Shown piece by piece: positions 20,350 through 32,300 of a stretch of DNA of 44,484 bases. The notes below the pieces were generated by a model. That model did no database searches, was not told where the DNA came from, and saw nothing but the letters and a program-made list of their open reading frames with translations. A program made the translations under genes and the position numbers. Position 1 is the stretch's first letter; each line of letters begins with the position of its first letter. The stretch comes from Acanthaster planci (lineage: Eukaryota > Echinodermata > Asteroidea > Valvatida > Acanthasteridae). The DNA lies in the NCBI RefSeq assembly GCF_001949145.1, contig NW_019091375.1, positions 462,249-506,732 on the forward strand. Direction: 5' to 3'.

Positions 20350-23300
20350 TCAGACTGTGCCGCATTTGTCGTACTCCAAATCGGCCTGTCGGATGGCTCT
20401 GCACAGACACACGGCGAGTATCATCACCAGAATCTGGCGGGAAGAAACCCAGGTTTGAATAAAAAAGAGAGAAAGGTAAGACAACGATTCATAGAATATG
20501 AGATTACTGTCAGCCTTACCATTATTTTGGGACATGCAATTAAATTTCAAGCCTCAACAGGAGAGTAAATCAAGCCTTTTAATTTCTCTTCTCTGTTGGT
20601 CCTGTAATGTTTGGAGAAGTACTGAAAAAAATGACGGTTCTGTGTTTCATTCTCCTCGATGCAGAATGATCAGATGGAACAAAGAAATACCTATTCAATG
20701 AAGCATCTGTTGAAGACGGGGACTTTCAGTACCGCTTGTATGTTTGCTGTTATTCAAATTAGCATCATACAGTTGCCCCAATCCTTGCAAAAAAGCCCAC
20801 CAATGTTGCAGCGTCACGTCTGAACCCCTCCCCATAAAAGACCGGAATAATCCACAAGTCAGCCTTTTATACGAGCATCCTGTGACTAATTCAAATAGCT
20901 TCGTGAACCATAGACAAAGCGTGCACGAGCTCAGCAGGCTGACCGCAGATTGCAGCCGGGGTTGGGTTTTATAAGCAAGTTGTATGCGTGCTGGCGTTTT
21001 TTAATCAAGCACGCAGACTCTGTATACACCAAGATCTGGACAGTTGAGGTCCACAATCCAGAAAGTTAAAACGACGCCATGTTGTTCACGGACTCATTTA
21101 CAAGTCAGGTAGCCATGTCAGCCTTGAAAGTGCTGTCGTACTTGATTTTCGTAAAGGCTGAAACAAACTTACCTGAGCGACTGCCACTGATATACACACG
21201 CCCACCAGGGTGAAAATATTCCCTTGAATTATGCTGCTGACTTTGGCTTTGCAACCCTTAAAAACGAACATTAAAATAATTAAATCAGGCTGCAATTGAA
21301 ACAATGACTATGACTGCCAGGCATCGCCGTCTAACCACGGACGTGTATAATAAAATCTGGACTCGCAATGCCCTTAATCAGCTTATAGAGATCATTGAAT
21401 CCACTCGCGGCCATTTTACCGAGCCTAATACAAAGCTTTCTAGCAATGCCCGCCTTTGTTCTTCCTGATGTCAATAGAAGGGAGCCAACCCACGCATTTG
21501 TATTTGGCTCGGTAAAATGGCCGCTGGTTGGCTTCTTCTTCATACAAAGGCGTTGCAAGTCCAGGTTTTTTATATACGTCCGTGCTTCTAACCACCAACC
21601 CACCAACAAAAACCAACAACCACTATTAACCAACTAACAAACCACCGCCAGCAAAGCAGCGGCCAACACTACCATTGCAATACTTACGATGGTAACAGAA
21701 ACCATGCAAGGTCACAATTAAGAATACTTAATTAAACACACTGTATAATGAAGACGATCCGACGGCCACACAACTATACCTCATCAAAGAGTGTTTCGTC
21801 TTCTGGGCAGTCGGACGTGCAGTTGACCACGCCGCATGAAACAGGAATGGTCTGACCAGACTCTAACCAGTCCTGATGTCCATTTGCCCCGCAACACTCA
21901 AGCTGTGGATGACCAAATTAAATTGGTGGGCCATGGATAGCTTCATAGATAGCTTTCGTGGCAAACAAAATCCTGGTAATGGTCTTGAGTGGTTTGTAGT
22001 TTGTTGCAAAACGTGCTGACGTCCAGACAGGCGAATGCATCATAATAATTATTAATAATCTCACAATCTGCAGGTCTCTATCTTGAACAAATCCCTATCT
22101 TTGACGGACGAAATATCACCTTTTCTGTGCACGGATTAACTTCATTCAAAATTAAAATACGTTCTCAGTAGCATAAATTGGTTCTATTCTTGTTGGGTTT
22201 GTTTTCAAACATGAACATGTACATGTATTTGTTTATTTTTTTCGATGGAGGAATGGACTTAATTTATCCCTTGAATTTCGACATTCGGAACTTGAATTCT
22301 TGAAATGAGTAGCACAAATTCCGCCTACAGAAACAAACTTTTCGAAATGTCCAGTTGGCCAGCAAGTCTGGAGTGTGTAGACACTAGAGGTCGCTCTCTT
22401 ACTTACACTAGACTGCGTGTAGTCCACGGCTACTTGCGTTGCTTTGTCTTCGTCGTATTTTTCCGTGACCAACCACTCAAAGTAGTTGCCCACTTTGTTG
22501 CCAAGCTCTGCCCTGTTGATGTAGATCCATGCACTTGCTCCAACTTCCAAACCAAACAGCAGGAACAGAATAACGAAATACTGTCAAGAAAATTAAACAA
22601 GAAAGAGAAAAAAAATGTACGTATATATTTGAGAGGGGTGTTTAGAAAAATTCTTGCAGTTAGGTTTATGTTTCAACCCTATAAATAAGCCCTCTTAAGA
22701 GTTTTGTTTTCGCATCGCACCCTGAGGAGTTTTCAAGTCTTATTGGCAATCACATCGACACCAATTTTCTTGAAAATCGCACATACCGTCCTCGTGAAAC
22801 CCTCACTTTTGTGAGACAGATTAGGAAAAAATGTGACCTACAATCCCCAAACCAGGCTGAGGACGGTAACTTCATAATTCTAAAATAGTGAAACTTCCAC
22901 TGTTCAGATTTTCATGGGAGTTTTACAACTGTCACTACCCATAAGAAGCTTACTTCAGACAAAATTCTGAATTAACATAGATTACTTTAAAGTGAAAACA
23001 AAAATGAAGGAGAGGAATTGTCCAACATCACAAAATACCGACTTGAGCCTGGTTAGGGGATGGTGGGTCACAACTGTGATTAGACTTCCTCCGTTGACGT
23101 GCTGNNNNNNNNNNNNNNNNNNNNNNNNNNNNNNNNNNNNNNNNNNNNNNNNNNNNNNNNNNNNNNNNNNNNNNNNNNNNNNNAATTGCGCGAAGGCGCT
23201 GAATTGCACGAAGGCGCTAGGCCGATTCACGGGTCATTAAAACCAATCACAACAGCATTTGTCATGTGTTGGATTGAACTAACATTTCTCGAGTGCACTC

Positions 23301-26300
23301 ATACTGAATATCGTGTCATACACTCCAAGCTTTGAAAAAGGTCAGGCATTGAACAGCCGATATTTTACGGGAGATTTGTCCCCCTGCTGTGGGCTAGCTG
23401 TTCCAAAACAGCCTGTCTCTGTCGGGTTATCTATGAGCCGTATCGAGATCCCATCAAATAAGAGCTCCATTACACTTTATCGTGCTTCTTGATCTTCCAG
23501 AGAAGTGGGGAAATCGATGCCAAGAGGGTCCGTTACTGTTGACAGTTAAGTTTATTTTAGCACTAACAGTCCCAAATACTCTGATTTCAGTATGATTTTG
23601 CATACACCCAGTGGGTAAGGATTAAATACTTTGCTACTATTTTTGCTTGGCTGCTTACCAAACCTAGTAAGCAGAAACTTTCTTTGACAGCGCCGCAGCA
23701 TCCCAGAATTCCTATGGCCATGATGACGGCCCCAGCGGCCATGAGAGCATAGGTGCCGATGTTGTAGGCGGACACCGCCGAGACCGCGTCTTCGTCGCCA
23801 GAGGGCGACAGATTCGGGAAGAATTGCTGGCCGTAGCGGAGCCATAGTCCGAATCCGAGCATGGCAACACCGGCTAGCTGTAGAGTAAAACAACAGAAAA
23901 GCCGTTAAGAGAAAAAACGGACTCACAGATAGATTGCCCCTAACTTACTTGTATATAACACGAGCCCGTAGAAGCCGTTAAATAAACGACTTTATCCAAT
24001 GTCCATTGAGGCGTAGCCAAGTATTTCAGATGAGGCCATATTTGTTGTGGTTTGCATGAACACATCTTGTTACCGCGCAGTAATTTACACTTAAGTCTGG
24101 TACCCAGATAAAACTTGTCAGCTGAAAGCCTGTCTTTCTTGTACAAACACTGACCGCCATTTTGTGTGGGCAGCGAAAGTCTGCTGAAAGTTAATCTTCA
24201 GTTGGCAGTAGCTTTCGCCTTAACATATGAATTTGTTCCGTTAGAGTTAAAGAGAGAGGTTTTCACAGAAGTATTAATATATCATTTAGTGGTTTATTAG
24301 CTGAATGTTGCTATTTTAACACTTTGTAATTTGTACATTGTCATTTTATTTAAAGTGACAGTCCACTATAACTGTGGCTGTGACGAAGCAGACGGGACTG
24401 AGGTCCATAGACATTAGGGTCACATGACCTGTCTAGTTCAGAAAAATGCCCAAATAAGTCACTGCACTGAATAAATAATTAGTAAAATGGTTGCAAACAT
24501 CAAGTCCGTTGCTGACATAATTATTTGTGTTGCACATGCCTAAACGATAATATCGTTACGGTACATCTCAACAGCTAAAAAAATCTGAAAGGGCAAGGAA
24601 CAAACAACTTGTCTTCTGCGCATTAGTTTAGCATAATTTATTCATGCTGACATAAACATTTCGATTTACAGAGTATGATTAGTATTATGATTTTCTTTCT
24701 TAAAAAAGACGATATGATTCCATCATCAAAAAATTGTTCCAAATGACTTCATTACAAATAACTTCGAGCAAAGAGGCCAACCGAAAATAGAGCATTGAGG
24801 AAAAAGTTCCGGCAATCACTCACTGACCGCAAGACCCCCAGGCCGTCTGAATGCAGCAAAGTCCCCACTAATAGCCGGCTTGATACCCGGTGAGAGACAC
24901 CAGCAACTCGTAAATTAAAAACCCCCAAGAAAGTATTTAAGCTAGATAAGAGGTCTTTGATATTAAAATACGCAGGATATTGCGTGCATTATTTCTTCTT
25001 GTAATAAAGACGGCAAAGTATATCAAGTTGGTTATTAATTGAGTGATGTAAAGGCAAAAATCCAATTTCACGGATACAATATTTTCTCAGAAGGGTTAGT
25101 ATAATATTGACGCAGTATTCGGTCCTTTGGCCCAATTATGAAATAACCCTTGTAGTCCACAGTCCCACATTTTTAATTTACAACTCTTTGGGTTTTGATC
25201 ACAGGTTGTAATAACAAGGATATGTTAATTTTTGTGTACTGATTTTAACCGAATACATTTCTACTCTGAAACGGTTTTGAATATGTAAAAAAAAATTTGA
25301 TTTCGAGTAGTGACATATCAAGATTCTTTGGAAACTTCGTTTCTTGTACATGTATCTACATGGATTTGCGTGTTACAGCAGCACTGTATCGATGTCATTT
25401 CTATTCCCACATATTAGAAATGAGCTAACTAAACACTTACTAAATGGTTAAGCACTGTGTTAGCCTCAGTGACACAAAAGTTTCATCGAAATTTAACTTG
25501 CTCCTTGAAGTCGTGAAGTTGAATGATACTAAATTCCATCGTTGATAGCCTTAGCACTGCAGCCACTGACCCCAGAGATAAGCAAGTTGCTCCGATATAT
25601 CGTGTAAATAACACAATTATAACTGGTTTCGGAGACAAAATATTCGATATTTCTGTGTTCAAAATGTCATCGTTGTAAAACAACAAGAACATGAATTTTT
25701 AAATGAAATCAATCAAATCTATATTTGGTTAAAACATAATCTGATTACATGAAAAAATTAACAATTTATGGAAATTTGTTTAACGCAGAAGTCTTGTTGA
25801 TAAATTCTGTTCGATGCTACAACGCGAAAGATAAAAAACATTTTTTAACTTGGGACATCGCTCACTATTAATTTGGACTGGATAGCTCACAGCATTGAGT
25901 CATCCAGTTCAAGAGCTTCTTATTATATTTTTGAGGTGTATTTTCCAAGGTCTATTGTATCCTTTCGCCGAAGTGCAATCCACTTGCAGTTCGTCCACAA
26001 GATTAGGATTCGCAATTGAATTCAATAAACACGGCTCCTTTAATCTGAACCCGATCATTAATAAGATATTCTTCCAACTGCCGCAGGCCTGTAACAACGT
26101 CTGCAGCGGAGTCTATCAAATAATGCCAGCGACTATTCTATAGAGCACCCGTACCCTTAAGGACATGTCGGGATTTGTGGAATCATCGGTGCATATGATC
26201 ACAGCAACTGCGTTGGGAACATTAGTCGGGTGGCTACATAACTTTATTACCGTCGCTCCAATAAATGGATTTTGGTTGGAGGCCACTTTTACAAAGATTT

Positions 26301-29300
26301 ACACAGGCAGCTGTGAATCTGTTCTTGTATTCTTACACCAGAAAATGCTTTATAAAATAGAAATAGACTGATTCAAATATTATGTTGTGATTTGCTCGTG
26401 CCGATCTAGTCAAGCGTTCTTATTGGTTGCATATGTGCGCGCCAGGGTTGTGGCCCTTGAAGCGACCATTATGTCTTATTCTGCCAACATTTTGTACAAC
26501 TCCCAATGATCGTGTGCGCTCGGGATATTCATAATGACTGGAACCAGCCTAATGCCAGACTTGATTTATAGGTTTATTACCAGTGCCACTCGTAAAGTTC
26601 AACTTCGAAATGTTCTACATGTGCATCATTCAATCAAGCAGGTGTTGTGTACGCTTACGCTTCGCTGCCACATGGAAAAGTGCGTGCAAATTAATTTTGA
26701 TAACGACCATGCCGCATTAATTTCTAGATATGGCATGGTTCCAAAAATGGATCATGATCAACATAGAACATCGTCAGCACGCATGAGTTACACTGTAACA
26801 TTCAGTAATATAATTACTCTTAAAGTGCAGCGAGACAGTTGCCATGGCTGCGCATCATTGACCTCCCATTATTGGCGTAACCACGACCCCTGACGACCCA
26901 CAAAGGGAAACATCATCACAGCTGACTCGGTAATGAAAGTGGAAACGGGAAGCGCATGGCAAAACAGAGCATTGAGTGATACGATCTATGCGTTATACCA
27001 CTACAGTAGATAGCAGGCACATTTGATGAAAGGGGTAAGCTCAATCACTAATGTACCCCTTACGCGTTTGCGTTCTGTCCTTTGTTTTGGCACTGATGAC
27101 AAGAGAGTTCCGATGGAAATTTGGCTCTGATCAAATCAAAGTAGTTTTGTCCTATAGTGTGTCATAGGCCTGTAAACATGACACAAGTGATCATTAGTGC
27201 ACAAAATCTTCGAATTAGATGTAGAATGTAGTGAATTACACTATACACTTTAAATCAAACACCCATTATGAATGCGTCTTTGCATTAATTGTAAACATAT
27301 AACTGTTTAAAATCAAACGGTTTTTTTAAATAAATGTTTTTCGATGTTGAGGAAGTGTTACCATCCGATAAATGTGTTTTTGTGTCTTGTTATTAACACC
27401 CAAAATGCCTTGGTGTCTGAATTAATTTCATTCAAACATCAAGATGTCCGATTGTTGTTTAAAAATAAACACCACAACGTGCTTAGCTATGGATTATTAA
27501 CACCACAACGTGCTCAGCTATGCATTTTTAATACCACAACGCGCTCATATGTGCTACCAGGAAAGCGTGTAAAAGGCGTTAAAATATTGACAATTGTTTT
27601 AAGGTGTATTGGTTTGCGGTTTTTTAAGCTGCATCACTCAGAAACCATTTATTCTCGATAAGTTCTTATCTCTTTATCAAAAATTACATTTCAGTTTACA
27701 TTGAAAACCTTATGGGGAAATGGCTACCTTTAATAACCAACGTATTTCTATTCAGTATAAACGCGCCATAAGGGCATTACGAAATATGAGCCATTGCTAT
27801 TGTTAAGTCAATGGGTCTTATGAATAAAAAGTAGCAGTTGTTTTTGCTACCATTTTTGAAGCATTTACTCATGTTTGTATTAATAATACATGTAATGAAG
27901 CAAGTGGTTTTACTTTAGTGCAGTTGCTGAAACATAAAAGTATTTACTTTTTACTTTAAGCTTGTGCTTGACAATAAGCAGTTGCTTCATTTTGTATGAA
28001 TAAAATGAGTAAGTTCTACAGAATTGGAGTACATGTATTTCTTTGACTTTTTGCAAGACTAGTTCAGGGCAAGCTTGGAGACGAGGAGCATTTACTAATG
28101 TTCAAATTGGCAGCATTCACGAATGTCATTCGAAAGGAATAGCTGTATGCCTTCGGGGGGAATCTCAAGAAAACAGATGCAGGCAGTTGTACCGATTTAG
28201 AGTGGCAGAGCAATTTTCTTCATCAAGGTTTTTGCGATCAAATTACCGCCGTCGTGCTTATCTGCCATGCTGAGGTGTCCAAATACAGCAACGTGCTGCA
28301 CTGTGTGCGTCTGTCCGTGCAACGGGAAAACCCTATTGTGCAAAACCATTCGGCTGTGCAGTCAGCCACAAGGATAAGGCATTTGCTAATATTTATGCTA
28401 GTAGATACTGAATAGTAAAGGAAACATTATATTCCTACAAATTCAAGCATTTGTTTATTCTTAATGGTTTTACTTCGCAGTAAATGCTTTTGCTGTTTGC
28501 TTGAACTTCATAGCATTTGCTAGTTTTTATTCATACGACCCAATGTCGACCCAAATAAATGGCGTCATCAGGCGCAGATCCAGGGGGTTAGGTATCGAAC
28601 CCCCCCCCCATTCACTAAGATGAAAAATGGGGACAATGATAACAAATAATTAAAGTAACTTTAATTATTAGTAAACAAGATAGCATCCAGATTCTTCTGA
28701 TGTGTACCCCAATACTATTGGAAATAATGTATGTAATGTTATGTTTCATCACTCTACTTGTCCGCACCGAGATGAGACATTAAAACAATCTCTGCCTTGA
28801 CCCCTCTCCTGGAAAAAATTCTGGATCCGCCCCTAGTCATCCTGCCCATATAAGGTAGTACCTGGCCATGAATGAACGCTTGTAGAGCATGCCGGCTACA
28901 TAGACATGTCTCACATTGTCCACTGCTCGTGTTGACGGACAACGTGCAGAAATAATGATCACCCTCAATTGCAGGTGTCAGATTTGACCTCCAAATGTGA
29001 GTTTACCCTATTACGTTTAATAAAGAGTCGAATTTTCATGTTGTATCTGGTACAAGTATTTATCATTAATTTTGGTGTTTCGATAGCTATTTGAGATATA
29101 GCATTTAGAATTCACTGTTCTTCTTTGATGACCACTCTCAGCCACTGGTAGGCAAAAACATGACCAGGACGTAGAAAGATCCGATCCTCTGGAAGTATCA
29201 TTGTAGGTGTATCCAAACGCAGGTGTGAGTTTTCAGTGTGCTATTATGCTACTGACCTTTTTCCACATCTCGAAGCTGTCACGACAGTAGTGGTGACAGA

Positions 29301-32300
29301 ACGCTCCTTGGTCAAAAGTTGAGCGTCTTGGGATGGGGATGGGTGCTTTGCTGTGGTGGTGATGGAGAAGGTCTAAACATCTCCAAGCAATGCTCAATTA
29401 CAAACTGTACTTTCAATGTGGTTTTAAAGGGACTCTTGCTTGTTAATAAATGGGATATCAGAAACGCTTTGTATTCCTTAGCTACGTGTATGAAGGTACG
29501 CGTATACATCAGACAGCGAAGGATGCCCTTTAATTTAGAGCTTGGGGCTTAACAGCAGCTATCGTTAAATGCATTCAAATGAACTTGTCAAACTGTGTTT
29601 TCAAGATCTAAAACCTTTTTGCATTTTCCTTGGCTGTGGGTTTAATATAAGCTTCCTTAAATTGGTGGTTAAATAAAAACATGCCCCAAGACATGTCACA
29701 TAACGGAGACAGTTCAGGTGAGCCCGTCATTAAATAGCGCGCGTCCAGCGCTTAAATTACGTGCCATGCAGACTTTACGACACACAATTGCTCACTGTAA
29801 TAATGGCTACCTCCAGCCTGGTCAGTAGCTCCTCCCGTGTGAAATAACAGACTTATGATGCAAAGAGAGGGTTACCCAGGCTACCGATATTATGTGCTCC
29901 ATATGTGAAGACGATTGTGAGGAGGGATGTAAAAGCATCGATCGATGCCCCAAGATAGCCCCGTCTTGACGTGATTAANTGTGTTTTAATATCACAGATT
30001 TACTGGGCAAATAATTACTAATGTTTTGGGTTAACGTTATTACGAACTTGGCCCAAATAGCTGGGAATACATAGGCTCTCTGTGTTGGGTCGGACACCAA
30101 ATGACTTCAAAATACTACTCGTGACGCATACAAACAACTTGAGGAGAAAGGATGGATTACTTCCGTCCATTTTTTGTCCAAAATTTGAAACTGATTGTTG
30201 CATGCACTCAGACGCCTCTCTGATAATGGGTCGTATGAATAAAAACTAGAAAATGTAATGAAGTTTAAGGAAACAGCAAAAGCATTTACTGAGAAGTGAA
30301 ATCATTCAGAATAAGCAATTGCTTGATTTTGTATGAATAAAATGTTTCTTTTACTGTTCAGCATCTGCTTGTACAAATAGTAGCAAATGCTTTATGCTTG
30401 TGGCTGACTTCACAGCAAAATGATTTTGCACAATAGGGCTTCCATTGTCTGCACGTACAGACACGCACGGTGCGATATCTTGAGACCTCAGCATGGCAGA
30501 TAAGCACGATGGCAGTATTTTTGATCGCAAAAACCTTGATGAAGAAAATTGCTCTGCCACTCTCTAATCGGTACAACTGCCTGCATCTGTTTTCTTGAGA
30601 TTCCCTCCTAAAGACATACAGCTTTTCCTTTCGAATGACATTCATGAACGCTGCCAGTTTGAACATTAGTAAATGCTTCTCGTTTTCAAGCTTGCCCTGA
30701 CCCAGTCTTAAAAAATGTCAAGTAAATGCTCTAATTCTATAGAACTCACTCATTTTAATTCATACAAAATAAAGCAACTGCTTATTGTCAATCACAAGCT
30801 TAAATTAAAGAGTAAAAAGTAAATACTTTAACTTTTTAGCAATTGCACTAAAGTAAAAGCTTTTGCTTCATTATTATTCATACAAACATGAGCAAATGCT
30901 TCAAAAATGGTAGTAAAAGCAAACGCTACTTTTTATTCATAGGACCCAGTGATAATTCTGCATGACTTTTATGATACATTCTTTGCTGCAACAATGCAAG
31001 CGTTTTCTACGTATCATTACTTACTTTTGGAATTAAAGGTTAATTGTCGTTTCATGTTTGTGTCTGCAATACGTGAGGTTTTCTTATTAATGTCTTGTAC
31101 TCCTGTCGTACCGCCTTTTGGGGCTTAATTTTAAGACATTTTAAGGTATTCAAATTCAAAGAGATTTCTCACTGATTACTTCTCTCACGCATTTCATGCC
31201 TACAAATTATAAAATGAAACAAAAAGATGGAAGGAATATCATTGTTCAGCGGATACCAACTTGCACAAAGCTACTTAGCACTTAAAGAGTTCATGCTATG
31301 AATTATATCTCAGACACACTTATGGTGCATTTTAATACTCTTCATCAAAGTATGAAAACTGTTTTAAATCCTTTGAGGTGAGAAAAGGCACTTTTTGAAA
31401 CATTAAAATTTGTCCAAGCATTTCTGAACAAGTGAGGGCGCTGTTGCAGATGTAAATCAGGGAAAACACTGTCCAGTCTAAATGTTTTTATGCTCACATT
31501 TTTAAACTCAAAATTTGCACTTTGAAAACATTTCCCAGAGAACGTTGCCTGTTAACTTATTGCCTGGCAATAAATCACCAAAGAATCGGAAATTTATGTC
31601 AGCAAATTGAAATTTCCGTCAGTTTTTGTATGTATGTACACTGTAACATTGAGGTTCTGTGCCTGGGATGACATCACAGTTTTGCTCATGAATATGGAAA
31701 TTAATAGGGTGAAAATAAACAAGGCTCCTTTTAAAAATATCAAAACAAATCATGATTAAAAATATAGGGTTGTTTGAAACAGAAAGGTGCTTTTTCCAGG
31801 GTTTTAAATGCAATTACTCAGCATAATGACCCAGATCGAGCACACTTTACTTCTTGTAGTTTATAACAGAGGGTTTCATGCCATATTAACTTTATTCTCA
31901 GGATATTATCAAATTTCATCTGGGCTTGGGGCGATTGTGTTACATTCTGACGGGTGATATCTTGTTCCAGATGTGCTCTCATTTCTCATTGTATCTGTCA
32001 CCCGCCACTTGTGGTAATTTTTCTTCTTTTTGTAGGCCCTTACATTTAAAAAGTGCAGCGTCTTTCTTTATCTTCAGAATCGGTGGTTCATGCTCGTCTT
32101 CGGCCAACCCCCTGCTGGGAATGCGACAAATCCCTGGTATGCAGTGATGATTGTGAGTGATAGTACTACGTGCGAACCAGCGAGATTGTCCCGGTACTCA
32201 ACGGTTATTGGTCGTAATGATGCTGCATGGGTCGACCGGAAAACCGTGTCCGTCTGATATTTAATGCTTTTTTTCGTCTGTCACCAACGCCCCTGAGATC

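Noticed and set aside
22982-23335. Open frames translating through the N run.
   Set aside because: They exist only because undetermined bases contain no stop codon.
26534-26893. 119-codon plus-strand open frame.
   Set aside because: No recognised domain, no splice partners and no promoter. It lies within a repeat-rich intron of a gene on the other strand.
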